A DNA stretch of 64,000 nt from MPNP01 sp026710155 (lineage in GTDB: Bacteria; Pseudomonadota; Alphaproteobacteria; Rhodobacterales; Rhodobacteraceae), in assembly GCA_965200885.1 (NCBI GenBank), contig OZ241737.1, positions 930,001-994,000 of the forward strand, read 5' to 3'. Positions 1 to 9,134 of this stretch are shown here, piece by piece; position 1 is the stretch's first letter; every line of letters begins with the position of its first letter. Both the position numbers and the translations under genes were made by a program. Below the pieces are notes generated by a model. It was not told the origin of the DNA and did not search any database. It saw nothing but the letters and a program-made list of their open reading frames with translations.

Positions 1-1269
1 GAATTCAATATTTATGAGAATATTGGGCTTATTTCCGAAACGCTGAGCAGGATCGATAATTCCTATGTCGAAGAAGTGGATAAGTCGGAATTGATTCAGG
101 CGGCGCTTGACGGCATGTTAAATTCTCTTGATCCTCATTCGGGTTATATCAGTCCAGAAGAAATGATGGAAATGGAGGAGAGGACCTCGGGGGAATTTGG
201 AGGATTGGGAATACAGGTAACAACTGAAAGCGGTTATGTGAAGGTCATTTCTCCAATAGATGACACACCTGCCTTCGAGGCCGGTATCCAGGCAGGAGAT
301 TATATCATAGAAATCGAAGGTGAGACCGTCTTGGAAATGGACTTGCAGGAAGCTGTTGACAGAATGAGGGGACCTCCCGGTGAGGATATAACCATCACAA
401 TCCTTAGGGAGAATGTGGACAACCCATTCGAGGTTACAATTACCCGTGACATCATCCAGATTGAAGCCGCTGAGGTCAGGCGAATTGGAGATGTGATGAT
501 TGCAAGGATCAAGACCTTTAGCCATCAGGTCATTCCAAATCTTGAAGAAGGTATTGAGGAAGTGGTTGCCGAATACGGAGATATTCATGATTTTGCAGGC
601 ATGGTAATTGATTTACGTAACAACCCTGGCGGGCTGCTCCAAAGCGCCGTGGGCGTTACCGATCTTTTTCTTGATGAAGGCGATATTGTCTCAATCAGAA
701 GTAGGGATGAACAGGCCGATACCTTCAAAGCCGGGGATTACCATGATGGTGATATTTCGCATGGCATTCCGATTGTTGTCCTCATCAACAGTGGATCGGC
801 GTCGGCCTCGGAAATTGTCGCAGGTGCATTGCAGGACAATGAAAGGGCTGCGGTGATCGGCACTCAAAGTTTTGGCAAGGGTTCGGTTCAAACCCTGATT
901 GACCTTGACAGCGAGAAGGGTGTGGACTTCTCAAGCGAAAGGAAGTTTGGCGGCTTGAGGATGACCACGGCAAAATATTACACCCCATCAGGAAAATCCA
1001 TACAGGGTAATGGCATAACCCCGGATATTTTGCTGGAATGGCAATATGTCGAGGTTGAAGAGGAAGAAGAAGATGCAAGGTATTTATTTTCGGAGGCCAA
1101 GTATGGTAACAGTCTTGAAAATGACGGCATTCCGATAGATGAGGAAGAACAGGAAGAAATGGCCAAGATTAATGAAGCCTTGGAAGAAGTGAGGAGGACA
1201 GATAACCAGCTAGGTTATGCGATTGACCTTATTCACGGCTTCAAGGCCTTGGGATCAGGAAGATTATAA
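1..1269 (+). CDS. ctpA: S41-family C-terminal processing protease, 5'-truncated by the window
   Basis: This is a periplasmic serine protease of the CtpA/Prc family, which cleaves the C-terminal ends of envelope proteins. The frame is open from base 1, so the signal peptide and N-terminus lie outside the window. A PDZ domain spans roughly bases 190-440 and is followed by the S41 catalytic core. The nucleophile motif GSASASEIV is near base 790 and the general-base Lys is in SFGKGSVQT near base 880, so the Ser/Lys dyad is intact. The C-terminal tail is rich in Glu. The rppH start lies at or inside the 3' end, as in many alphaproteobacteria where ctpA and the Nudix gene are close neighbours. Identity is secure; the exact substrate is not. 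Confidence 0.93.
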   Translation, partial: EFNIYENIGLISETLSRIDNSYVEEVDKSELIQAALDGMLNSLDPHSGYISPEEMMEMEERTSGEFGGLGIQVTTESGYVKVISPIDDTPAFEAGIQAGDYIIEIEGETVLEMDLQEAVDRMRGPPGEDITITILRENVDNPFEVTITRDIIQIEAAEVRRIGDVMIARIKTFSHQVIPNLEEGIEEVVAEYGDIHDFAGMVIDLRNNPGGLLQSAVGVTDLFLDEGDIVSIRSRDEQADTFKAGDYHDGDISHGIPIVVLINSGSASASEIVAGALQDNERAAVIGTQSFGKGSVQTLIDLDSEKGVDFSSERKFGGLRMTTAKYYTPSGKSIQGNGITPDILLEWQYVEVEEEEEDARYLFSEAKYGNSLENDGIPIDEEEQEEMAKINEALEEVRRTDNQLGYAIDLIHGFKALGSGRL

Positions 1270-1306
1270 GCTTCCGGCTCGACATGGCCACAGTTTGAGA
1301 GAAACC

Positions 1307-1798
1307 TTGAGCCTTGATGATGTAGCAGCAGACCTTCCCTATCGGAAATGTGTCGGTATTGTCTTGCTCAATTGCGACAATCTGGTATTTGCCGGTCAAC
1401 GCATTGATGGAATTGGTGATGCATGGCAAATGCCCCAAGGTGGTATAGACAAGGGGGAAGACAACCATTCGGCAGCGCTCAGGGAATTGGAGGAAGAGAC
1501 AGGAATTTCCTCCGATTTGGTTCAACTGGTTGCTGAAACCAAAGGCACCTACATGTATGATTTGCCCATCGAGATGATTCCGGTTATTTGGGGTGGAAAA
1601 TATCGGGGGCAGGAACAAAAATGGTTTCTATTTGATTTTATCGGCGATGACAGCCAAATCAACATCAACACACCCCATCCCGAGTTTTTGAATTGGCAAT
1701 GGATGAAAACGGGTCAACTGGTTCAAAAAATAGTACCATTCAAACGGTTGGTATATGAAAGCATTTTCAAAGAGTTCCATGAGCACTTGAATTCTTGA
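1307..1798 (+). CDS. rppH: RNA pyrophosphohydrolase (Nudix)
   Basis: RppH removes pyrophosphate from the 5' triphosphate of mRNA and so starts 5'-end-dependent decay. The Nudix box (G-x5-E-x7-RE-x2-EE-x-G) is complete, running from GGIDKGED to LEEETGI. The family signatures LPYRKCVGIVLLN and WQMPQGGIDKGED are also present. I place the start at the TTG at 1307, preceded by GAGA, because family members have only about ten residues before LPYR. A TTG at 1295 and an ATG at 1217 (53 bp inside ctpA) are in frame and possible; the residues they add do not resemble RppH. The gene follows ctpA directly and is probably co-transcribed with it. Confidence 0.9.
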   Translation: MSLDDVAADLPYRKCVGIVLLNCDNLVFAGQRIDGIGDAWQMPQGGIDKGEDNHSAALRELEEETGISSDLVQLVAETKGTYMYDLPIEMIPVIWGGKYRGQEQKWFLFDFIGDDSQININTPHPEFLNWQWMKTGQLVQKIVPFKRLVYESIFKEFHEHLNS

Positions 1799-1851
1799 AA
1801 ACCTGATATCTCAACCAGCAATCAGAACAATTTCAAAATAGATTTAAAGAT

Positions 1852-2727
1852 TTGATTAAAACCGGCAGAAAAATCGATACCAAAACTTTCGGTCTGGATT
1901 TGGGTGTTAATTTTGTTCGTTTTCTGACGGGCAAGGAACATCTTCACTACGGAATTTGGGAAGAGGGTATTGAAATCTGTGCCGGCAACCTTTTGCAGGC
2001 CCAGGAACTGTATACACAAAGGCTCATTTCCCATTTGCCGGAAGGTGAACAACTGAGCATACTTGATGTTGGGGGCGGGGCCGGCGAGACGGCTCTGACC
2101 ATGAGCAAACTTGGACACGAAATCGAAATCGTTGTGCCCAGCCCTCTCTTGGCAAAAAGGTGTGAGGCCAAGATGGGTCAAGGCACACCGGTACATAACC
2201 TCGGTTTTGAAGAGTATGAAACAGATCGGCAATTCGATGTTTGCCTGTTTTCCGAAAGTTTTCAATACATTCCCCTTGAGGTTTCGCTCAGGAAAGCACG
2301 AAAGTTAACCCGGCCGGGAGGCTTGATCTTGATTTCCGACTGCTTTCGAACGCCCGAGAGAAAAAAAATGAAGCCAAAATACCGTCCGGTGGGTGGAGGA
2401 CATGACCTGGCAAGGTTTCATGAGGAAGTCGACAAGGCTGGATTGGAGATCGCATTCAGGGATGATATTACTGACAAGGTAGCACCTTCCATCGATTTGG
2501 AGTCGGAATTAAACAAATTCATCGGCAGTTCGATTTTCAGGATTGATCGTGAGTTGAAGGACAAGAACCCATTTATAAGAGGTGCATTGGCTACCCTTTT
2601 CAGATTGTTGACCAGGGATAAATCCCGCGACAAGTTAAAGGAAAGGCTTGAAGGACATCTGAGAAACAAGGTTGAGTTTTGCAAATATAATTGTTACCTG
2701 ATGGTTGGTATGGTCAATCCCCAATAA
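1852..2727 (+). CDS. SAM-dependent methyltransferase, class I
   Basis: The protein has 291 residues and a Rossmann methyltransferase fold. SAM motif I is ILDVGGGAGETA near residue 70, and a post-I acidic region and the RPGG loop (motif III area) follow. The N-terminal segment with HYGIWEEG and the central domain resemble small-molecule C-, N- or O-methyltransferases such as those acting on sugars, sarcosine or quinones; the substrate cannot be read from the sequence. The only usable start in the open frame is a TTG at 1852, since the preceding stop is at 1804. The gene lies between rppH and an aminotransferase gene on the same strand with short gaps, so co-transcription is plausible. Confidence 0.75.
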   Translation: MIKTGRKIDTKTFGLDLGVNFVRFLTGKEHLHYGIWEEGIEICAGNLLQAQELYTQRLISHLPEGEQLSILDVGGGAGETALTMSKLGHEIEIVVPSPLLAKRCEAKMGQGTPVHNLGFEEYETDRQFDVCLFSESFQYIPLEVSLRKARKLTRPGGLILISDCFRTPERKKMKPKYRPVGGGHDLARFHEEVDKAGLEIAFRDDITDKVAPSIDLESELNKFIGSSIFRIDRELKDKNPFIRGALATLFRLLTRDKSRDKLKERLEGHLRNKVEFCKYNCYLMVGMVNPQ

Positions 2728-2778
2728 TGCGGTTTGATGGCGATCAGCCTTCATGCCCATCAAATTTAGGAGACATCC

Positions 2779-3966
2779 TTGCAAATCAATCAAAATATCA
2801 GTTCGGTAAGGGTATCCGGAACCGTTAAACTTGCCCAGCGGGCAAAGGATATGATTGCCGAGGGAAAAAATGTAATCGATCTGACCGAGGGGCAACCGCA
2901 TTACAATACTCCGACTCATATAATCGAGGCTGCATATAATGGTGCCCTGGAGGGAAAAACCGGCTATACAGCCGTTGCCGGGACACCGCATTTGCGGAAG
3001 TTGATTGCCAACCACATCAACAAACAGAATAAAACCGACTACCAATTGGACAATATCGTCGTTGGTTGTGGTGGCAAGCAATTGATATTCAATGCCCTGA
3101 TGGTTTCGCTTGAGCAAGGCGATGAAGTCATTATTCCTGCACCCTATTGGGTAAGTTATCCTGAAATTGTCAAGATAGCCAGGGGAATACCCGTACCGGT
3201 ACAATGTCCGGAGACAACCGGTTTCAAAATAACGGCACAGAAACTCGAATCCACCATTACAAAAAATACCAGGTGGTTGATTCTGAATTCACCGGGGAAT
3301 CCAACGGGTGCAGTATATACCCGATTCGAACTGGAAGAAATCGCTGCAATCCTGAGAGAACACGAACAAGTGGCGGTTTTATGTGATGATATTTATGAAG
3401 CAATCATATACGATGGTGCGGAGTTTAACAGCCTGACCAAGGTTGCTCCGGACTTGATCTCCAGAACCCTGACCGTCAGTGGCCTGTCAAAATCCCATGC
3501 CATGACAGGTTGGCGGATTGGTTATTGTGCTGGAGAAAGTGACTTTATTGGACAAATGATCAAGCTTCAGGGGCAATCTACAACCAACGCCTCATCGTTA
3601 AGTCAGGTTGGTGCAGTTGCTGCCTTGGAAGGTTCTCGGGAGTTCCTCAAGGATTGGTTGCACGATTATACCAGGGCAAGAGACCTGGTTTGCGGCAAGT
3701 TGTCACAATCACCATATTTGGATATATATAAACCGGAGGGTGCCTTTTATCTTTTCGTGGGTTGTCGAAAACTATTTGGAGCAAGTGAACTGTCCGATGA
3801 TAAAGACGTTTGCAATTATTTGCTGGAAAATGCCCATGTTGCTGTGATACCTGGAAGCGAATTCGGTAGTCAGGGTTATTTTCGCCTGTGTTTTGCAAAG
3901 CAGGAAAAGTTGTTGGATCGGGCCATCGATAATATTCTGCAGGTAATTTCAGATCTGTCTCACTGA
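2779..3966 (+). CDS. PLP-dependent aminotransferase, class I (aspartate aminotransferase type)
   Basis: This fold-type-I aminotransferase of 395 residues transfers an amino group between an amino acid, probably aspartate or an aromatic one, and a 2-oxo acid. Visible signatures are NSPGNPTGAVY, the PLP-binding Lys in SGLSKSHAMTGWRIGY, and a C-terminal substrate-carboxylate Arg in YFRLCFAK. Length and motif order fit the I-gamma subfamily. The start is a TTG at 2779, preceded by AGGAGA at good spacing. A second class-I aminotransferase of a different subfamily lies at 37390-38574, so the two are not recent duplicates. Confidence 0.88.
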   Translation: MQINQNISSVRVSGTVKLAQRAKDMIAEGKNVIDLTEGQPHYNTPTHIIEAAYNGALEGKTGYTAVAGTPHLRKLIANHINKQNKTDYQLDNIVVGCGGKQLIFNALMVSLEQGDEVIIPAPYWVSYPEIVKIARGIPVPVQCPETTGFKITAQKLESTITKNTRWLILNSPGNPTGAVYTRFELEEIAAILREHEQVAVLCDDIYEAIIYDGAEFNSLTKVAPDLISRTLTVSGLSKSHAMTGWRIGYCAGESDFIGQMIKLQGQSTTNASSLSQVGAVAALEGSREFLKDWLHDYTRARDLVCGKLSQSPYLDIYKPEGAFYLFVGCRKLFGASELSDDKDVCNYLLENAHVAVIPGSEFGSQGYFRLCFAKQEKLLDRAIDNILQVISDLSH

Positions 3967-4031
3967 TGATTCTTTCCAATCCATCTTTTGGGTGAAGCCA
4001 AAATCAAAACGCCTACAAAACAGTTCCAGCA

Positions 4032-5081
4032 ATGAAAACCGAACTTCCAAATGTGATTGTTGCCAATTTGCATAGGAGGCATACCGGTGTTTCCTCTACT
4101 GTCAGGGACCTCATTCCCCATCAGGAGAAAAAGATGGATGTCGGAATTGCGGACTGGGGAAATTTGAATCGAGGGCAAAGTAAATTCTCTATCCTGTCCC
4201 TGATCATCAAGGGATTTTCGAAACCCAAAGGGATCGCCAGATACCGTGTCCTGCATGCCCGTCGCGCAATAGACATGGTATTGGGAATCTTTCTACGAGA
4301 TCTTCTGGGGCAAAAATGGAAAATTGTTTTCACATCGGCAACCAATCACCATCATAGCAGAATGTTCCTCAAGCTGCTAGGCAGGATGGATGCACTTATT
4401 GCCACTTCCAGTTTCACCTACAATTTCCTGAGTCGGGACAGATTCTCGGCCGAAATCCATCATGGAATTGAAACGACAAGGTATTTTCCTGATCCGAAAT
4501 TGTCCGAAGGCAAAAACTCCAGCAAAGGGGACTGGATCGGATGTGTAGGCAGGGTTCGCCATGCAAAGGGGGTTGATCTGTTTGTTGATACCATGCTGAA
4601 AGTCTTGCCTGAGCAAAAGAATTATAAAGCAAAAATTATCGGTTTATGCAAACCACGGGATGAAAAATTCAAACAATGTTTAATCGCCATTATCGAACGG
4701 GCAGACCTGCAGGGGAGGATTGTTTTTTCAGGGGAGGTAGGTACCGGCGGAATGGATGAACTTTACCGGTCCATGGTCCTTTGCATCGCCTGTTCCAGAT
4801 CGGAGGGATTTGGATTGGTACCCTTCGAAGCTCTTGCCACCGGAACTCCGGTTGTTACATCAATGACCGGAGCATGGCCTATATTGATTGGCAATGACAT
4901 TGGCAGGGTTGTTGAGATTGACAATTCAGAGGAAATGGTCAAAGCCACCAAAGAGTTGTTGTCAAATGGTGAATTGCGGAGAATCATGTGCAAGAAAGCT
5001 CGTGAACAGGCGGTTTCAAAGTTTCACATCAGTAATGAAGCACGGGGAATCAACAGGATATATACCTCTCTTTTGTATTGA
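4032..5081 (+). CDS. Family-4 glycosyltransferase, LPS core mannosyltransferase (LpcC-like)
   Basis: This 349-residue GT-B glycosyltransferase is likely to add a sugar from a nucleotide donor to the lipopolysaccharide core on the cytoplasmic face of the inner membrane. The C-terminal donor domain carries the GT4 E-x7-E motif within SRSEGFGLVPFEALATG, preceded by GCVGRVRHAKGVD. The N-terminal segment HRRHTGVSSTV resembles the R-R-x-x-G-V-x-S-T sequence of the rhizobial LPS-core mannosyltransferase LpcC, which is the basis for the narrower call. There are no membrane segments. ATG start at 4032. Donor and acceptor are inferred from family resemblance only. Confidence 0.75.
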   Translation: MKTELPNVIVANLHRRHTGVSSTVRDLIPHQEKKMDVGIADWGNLNRGQSKFSILSLIIKGFSKPKGIARYRVLHARRAIDMVLGIFLRDLLGQKWKIVFTSATNHHHSRMFLKLLGRMDALIATSSFTYNFLSRDRFSAEIHHGIETTRYFPDPKLSEGKNSSKGDWIGCVGRVRHAKGVDLFVDTMLKVLPEQKNYKAKIIGLCKPRDEKFKQCLIAIIERADLQGRIVFSGEVGTGGMDELYRSMVLCIACSRSEGFGLVPFEALATGTPVVTSMTGAWPILIGNDIGRVVEIDNSEEMVKATKELLSNGELRRIMCKKAREQAVSKFHISNEARGINRIYTSLLY

Positions 5082-5185
5082 GACATCATCAACCTGAACT
5101 TTCGAACCCATAACAGAAGGATTTTTCTCAACAGTGCCGTTTCCCTGAATCAGGTCACCTATTCTTCCGGTAAAACAACTTGTCG

Positions 5186-5653
5186 CTATGCCAGCATTTC
5201 CTCCAAGAGTTGCATTCCGGCACTCCAACCTTTTCCTACATCATCCTTGGCATTCTCAAAACAGGCCAGTTCAGTTTCATTGGCATCATGGGGTATCCAG
5301 GTCAGAACTTGTGTCGTCACCCCATCGGATTCTTCTAGGGTTATGGTTGAATGCATTGTTCTTGGCCAGTTGTTGGGCATGGCCATGATGTTCCAGTTTG
5401 CATCCGTGGTTGAATGAAGCCAGACAAGTTTCTTGGGAGGAACGATTTCCAGATACTCACCGCTTTGGTACATGGAATTGTCTCCCCATTTCATTTCACA
5501 ATACCAGAACCCGTTTACCCTGAGATCAAGCTTGTGAATGATTGTTTCGATATTTGGCCCGTACCAGTGTGACAGCTTCTCAGGTTGGGTCCAGGCCTTC
5601 CAGACCTGTTCACGTGGTTTGTTGAACTTATGTTCGAGGATATACTCGCTCAT
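5186..5653 (-). CDS. SRPBCC/AHSA1-domain protein
   Basis: This 155-residue cytosolic protein of the START/AHSA1 superfamily opens with the typical HKFNKPREQVWKAWTQPEKL stretch, which forms the first strand and helices of the ligand-binding cavity. WYGP, W-x-G-D and the C-terminal helix with GWSAGMQLLEEML are also typical. Members bind hydrophobic ligands or stress-related partners; no specific function can be given. I chose the ATG at 5653 because it has AAAGGA upstream and starts exactly at the domain; the open frame continues to 5716 with residues unlike the family. It converges on the glycosyltransferase gene. Confidence 0.8.
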   Translation of the reverse strand: MSEYILEHKFNKPREQVWKAWTQPEKLSHWYGPNIETIIHKLDLRVNGFWYCEMKWGDNSMYQSGEYLEIVPPKKLVWLHSTTDANWNIMAMPNNWPRTMHSTITLEESDGVTTQVLTWIPHDANETELACFENAKDDVGKGWSAGMQLLEEMLA

Positions 5654-5847
5654 GGGCGGTCCTTTCGTTTTAAATTGCATATGATTGATAATCCAATGGG
5701 TCAATATCTGATGCAATTCACATCACTAATCAACTGGATCATGATAGTAAAGCATCGTTGAGGAAAACAACAATAGAATTGCAAATGTTTTTCCGGACAA
5801 CTCTGATGCAATCTGATCCATTGTAACATCATGCAATGACCATGGTT

Positions 5848-6939
5848 TCAAGGGAGTATGTTGTGTTTCTGCCTTACAGCCTCTGACAAGGCATTTTCAG
5901 GTGAGAATTTATGCGGAATTAGATTGTTTCCATTCAGAATCAACTCAGCCATGACTTCTGCTATTTTTGGGGCCAAACCAAAACCTATCTTGAAACCGCC
6001 ATTGGCCAGAAAGGTATTTTTCCGGGTAGGATGTGTTCCAAGTACAGGAGCCCTCGTTACAGATCTGGGGCGATCATGTGCCCATTTTTCAATTATTCTG
6101 GAATTCCCGATTTCAGGTACCAGCTCAACTGCCTTTAAATAAAGCTCATTAAGCCTGTAGTCGGTCTTGTAGGGATTCGTAAAATATCTCTCGGTTGTAG
6201 AACCTACAGCAGTCAATCCATTTGGCTGGGGTACCAAACTGACTCCTCCCCCTGTAATAACTGGCTGGTTGGAAGCATCGTATTCTATCAACATCGCTTG
6301 GCCCTTTTCATGGGCAGCCAATGGAAGCCCGAGTTCACAGCTCAAGGAATTTAATCCGGCAGTACCTGTTGCAAGGACACGGTATTCGCATTTCGTTTCC
6401 TCCAGCCGATTCCGGGTCAACGGTACATTGTTGTTGACCAAGGCCTTGCGAAGTGATTTGATGGCCAATCTGGGGTTAATCCGTGCAGACAGGTTGTCGG
6501 CTATCAACCAGCCGGTTGGGCTTTTCGGTTTCCAACCAGGGCAATCGGTCGTGCTTACAATATTCCATTCGGCCTGTCCTCTCCAATTTTTTTGAGCCTC
6601 ATTGGATCGCAATATGGCAAGTTCATGACCCCTTTCATCAATGATGGGTTGAAGGCGTCCACACCTGCAATAGTGTGGAGCAATATCACTGGCAAAATAC
6701 ACTTCCTGCCACCAGTCTTCAGCCATGAGCAAACTATCAAATTGAAACTGCTTTTTTGCTTCCCAAGGTTCTGGGACATGGGGAGTCAAGGCACCAACAA
6801 GACCATAACTGGATGATCTTTGATAATATTGATGATCCATGACACTAACCTTGGCACCTCGCTTCGAACATTCCCAGGCAATCGAAAGCCCAAGGATTCC
6901 CATACCTAAAATTTCCAGATCGAAAATCCCTTTACGCAC
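5848..6939 (-). CDS. FAD-dependent oxidoreductase, DAO family (MnmC oxidase-domain-like)
   Basis: This protein of 363 residues has an N-terminal dinucleotide-binding GxGxxG (LGMGILGLSIAW), an acidic strand end, and the DAO-family C-terminal motif NGGFKIGFGLAPKIAE that contacts the FAD. It resembles glycine oxidase/ThiO and the C-terminal FAD domain of MnmC, which removes the carboxymethyl group from cmnm5U34 in tRNA. It is divergent from mnmD with a 101-bp gap, so the pair could replace a fused MnmC. The start is a GTG at 6939 without a clear ribosome binding site. Family assignment is firm; the tRNA role is inference from the neighbour. Confidence 0.72.
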   Translation of the reverse strand: MRKGIFDLEILGMGILGLSIAWECSKRGAKVSVMDHQYYQRSSSYGLVGALTPHVPEPWEAKKQFQFDSLLMAEDWWQEVYFASDIAPHYCRCGRLQPIIDERGHELAILRSNEAQKNWRGQAEWNIVSTTDCPGWKPKSPTGWLIADNLSARINPRLAIKSLRKALVNNNVPLTRNRLEETKCEYRVLATGTAGLNSLSCELGLPLAAHEKGQAMLIEYDASNQPVITGGGVSLVPQPNGLTAVGSTTERYFTNPYKTDYRLNELYLKAVELVPEIGNSRIIEKWAHDRPRSVTRAPVLGTHPTRKNTFLANGGFKIGFGLAPKIAEVMAELILNGNNLIPHKFSPENALSEAVRQKHNILP

Positions 6940-7040
6940 TGAAATTGGAAAACCCCGCTTGATGATTTTAAAGTAATCTTTGTAGTAATTGATAGAAACA
7001 ATTGTAAAATAAAGGGTTTTTACCTAAAGAAAAGATTAAG

Positions 7041-7742
7041 ATGAGTTTGTCCAAAGAAAAAGGTGCTCCACGATATTCTGATTATCTGGAATTGTATTGG
7101 GATAATGACAGGCAGTTGCGTTCGGCGAGGTTTCGGGACATTTTTTTTAGTCCCAGCGGCATGGAAGAAACAAGACATGTCTTCATCGAGGGCAATGACC
7201 TCCCTGAGAATTTCAAAGAAAACTTTCACATTGGTGAACTTGGTTTTGGCACCGGATTGAATCTGTTTGCTGTCCTTGAACTATGGCGAGAGCGGTATCC
7301 TGACAATATACTGCAGTACACTTCCTTTGAAATTGCCCCCTTACCAGGCAAGATCATGACAAGGGCACTTGAAGAGTTTGATGCAATCGGGAATTTATGC
7401 CGGGAGTTTCTGAGTGAGTGGGAGAAGGGGAAAACCAAAATCGAAATTCCAAATCTTGCTTTCGAATTGATTGTCGGTGATGTCCGGGAAACAATTCATG
7501 CATTCAACCAAAAAGTGGATTGCTGGTTTCTGGATGGATTTTCACCAAGTAACAATCCGGAGATGTGGGAAAAGGACTTATTGCAAAATGTTGCCGACAG
7601 AACCAGACCGGGGGGTACATTTGCCACCTTTTCATCAGCATCATCGGTTCGGGAAAACCTGACTGGAGGAGGATTTGAAATTTTCAGGGTATCTGGATTT
7701 GGAAAGAAGAAACATATGTTGAAAGGAGTGTTGCCCAAATAG
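7041..7742 (+). CDS. mnmD: tRNA (5-methylaminomethyl-2-thiouridine)-methyltransferase, stand-alone
   Basis: This stand-alone DUF752/Methyltransf_30 enzyme uses SAM to turn nm5(s2)U34 of tRNA into mnm5(s2)U34. The 233 residues contain the opening PRYSDYLELYW segment, SAM motif I ELGFGTGLNLF, and the hallmark WFLDGFSPSNNPEMW loop near residue 157. The length equals the methyltransferase half of MnmC and no FAD domain is attached; a DAO-type oxidoreductase gene lies divergently upstream instead. ATG start at 7041 with an AG-rich region before it. The following gene begins 17 bp after the stop, so the two are probably co-transcribed. Confidence 0.85.
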   Translation: MSLSKEKGAPRYSDYLELYWDNDRQLRSARFRDIFFSPSGMEETRHVFIEGNDLPENFKENFHIGELGFGTGLNLFAVLELWRERYPDNILQYTSFEIAPLPGKIMTRALEEFDAIGNLCREFLSEWEKGKTKIEIPNLAFELIVGDVRETIHAFNQKVDCWFLDGFSPSNNPEMWEKDLLQNVADRTRPGGTFATFSSASSVRENLTGGGFEIFRVSGFGKKKHMLKGVLPK

Positions 7743-7759
7743 CAATAGGAGGATTGGTA

Positions 7760-8698
7760 TTGGTTGTTAATATTGAAGGTAAATCTGTTGAAGCTGTTCT
7801 GGACTGGCTGGAATTAATCGACTGCTTGCAGGAAGGGCATCTATATCCCCAACCCCAATTGGAGGATAATTTACTTGTCCAGGGTCCCAATCGGATGCTG
7901 AACAGATTGGCATGGATTGAAGGTTTGGGAAGTGCTGTCAAGACCTGTACCATATATCCCGACAATGCCGAAAATGAAATCCCGGCCATTAATGGCATGA
8001 TGACGATTTTCTCCAACGATAACGGCACACCTGAAGCCATCATCGACTTTCATCTTGTTACCAAGTGGAAGACTGCAGCAGACTCGCTTTTGGCTACTTC
8101 CCTGTTGGCCCCTCACAACCCTCGGAAATATCTTGTTATTGGGGCAGGAACCGTTGCCAGGTCATTGATTGAGGCATACATGACCCTTTTTCCGGAACTG
8201 GAGATTATGGTGTGGAACAGAACCAGAAGCAGGGTTATGGAGTTGGTTGATGATTATCAGGATATTTGTGTCATTAACAATGTCGAAGATTTGCCGAAAG
8301 CTGCAGGGATGTCCGATATCATCAGTTGTGCAACCATGTCCCAAGATCCGGTATTGAGGGGGGATTGGATTTCCCCAAGTACCCATATAGATCTTGTAGG
8401 TGCCTTTACACCCGAGATGCGTGAAGCTGATGACAAAATTCTTCGAATCGGCGATTTGTTTGTTGATTACCGAAGAACCACGGTAGATCATATCGGTGAA
8501 CTGACAATTCCAATGGCCAACGGCATTCTATCAGAGGATGATGTGATTGCGGATTTTTACGACATTAAATCAGGTGGATTTGCCAGGAAATCAGATGAAG
8601 GAGTGACGGTTTTCAAGAATGGCGGAGGAGCACATCTGGATTTGATGACCGGGAGATACATTTACCAGAAATGGCAACAATCCCAGATATGTTCCTGA
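7760..8698 (+). CDS. Ornithine cyclodeaminase / mu-crystallin family protein
   Basis: Proteins of this NAD(P)-binding family include ornithine and lysine cyclodeaminases, alanine dehydrogenases and ketimine reductases. The Rossmann nucleotide-binding motif is VIGAGTVARSLIEAY and is followed by VWNRTRSR. The family segment HIDLVGAFTPEMREAD contains the active-site Asp position. The C-terminal half ends in KNGGGAHLDLMTGRYIY, also typical. I start it at TTG 7760, seven bases after a strong AGGAGG; the TTG at 7754 lies too close to that site. It follows mnmD by 17 bp. Which amine or imino acid is processed cannot be told. Confidence 0.8.
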   Translation: MVVNIEGKSVEAVLDWLELIDCLQEGHLYPQPQLEDNLLVQGPNRMLNRLAWIEGLGSAVKTCTIYPDNAENEIPAINGMMTIFSNDNGTPEAIIDFHLVTKWKTAADSLLATSLLAPHNPRKYLVIGAGTVARSLIEAYMTLFPELEIMVWNRTRSRVMELVDDYQDICVINNVEDLPKAAGMSDIISCATMSQDPVLRGDWISPSTHIDLVGAFTPEMREADDKILRIGDLFVDYRRTTVDHIGELTIPMANGILSEDDVIADFYDIKSGGFARKSDEGVTVFKNGGGAHLDLMTGRYIYQKWQQSQICS

Positions 8699-8791
8699 TA
8701 GTATCAAGCAGTTTGAAATGGCGAGATACTAGTAAATGAAACCATATTCTGCATTTTGGTTTATCCAGATCTTATTTTCCAGGAGGAAAAC

Positions 8792-9016
8792 ATGATGATT
8801 GAAGATCCAAAAGATAGTAACAAAATAGAAGAATTAAGAGATAATTAAAATTATACCAATTATGACCTAAGCTATCTCTTGAAAAAAGGTCAATTAGAGG
8901 GAACGATTCCCGGTGATGGTAATAGCAAAACTGACAAGGATTTAAACAAAGTCCTTAAGGAAAATTTAGGACATTACATACTTGTTTTCCCATGGTTTTT
9001 GCAACCAGCCTCTTGA
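8792..9016 (+). pseudogene. Remnant of an AT-rich gene interrupted by a TAA codon
   Basis: A strong ribosome binding site (AGGAGG at 8781-8786) precedes ATG ATG at 8792. The frame gives only 18 residues before TAA at 8846. The same frame then stays open for another 55 codons to TGA at 9014 and encodes a polar, protein-like sequence rich in Lys, Asn and Asp (for example LLKKGQLEGTIPGDGNSK). This pattern suggests a decayed gene with one nonsense mutation whose 3' part was replaced near 8,990, where base composition changes abruptly. A genuine 18-residue peptide is an alternative. No family was recognised. Confidence 0.4.
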
Positions 9017-9134
9017 CACCGGGGAGCGATACCTGTAATGGTGACTGTCAGTTTCCGGCCGGCTGCGTCTGCCAATCCGTGGTGGGCCGGTCTGAAATAC
9101 GGCCGATGGCAGCGGCCAACACAAGGAGAGACCC

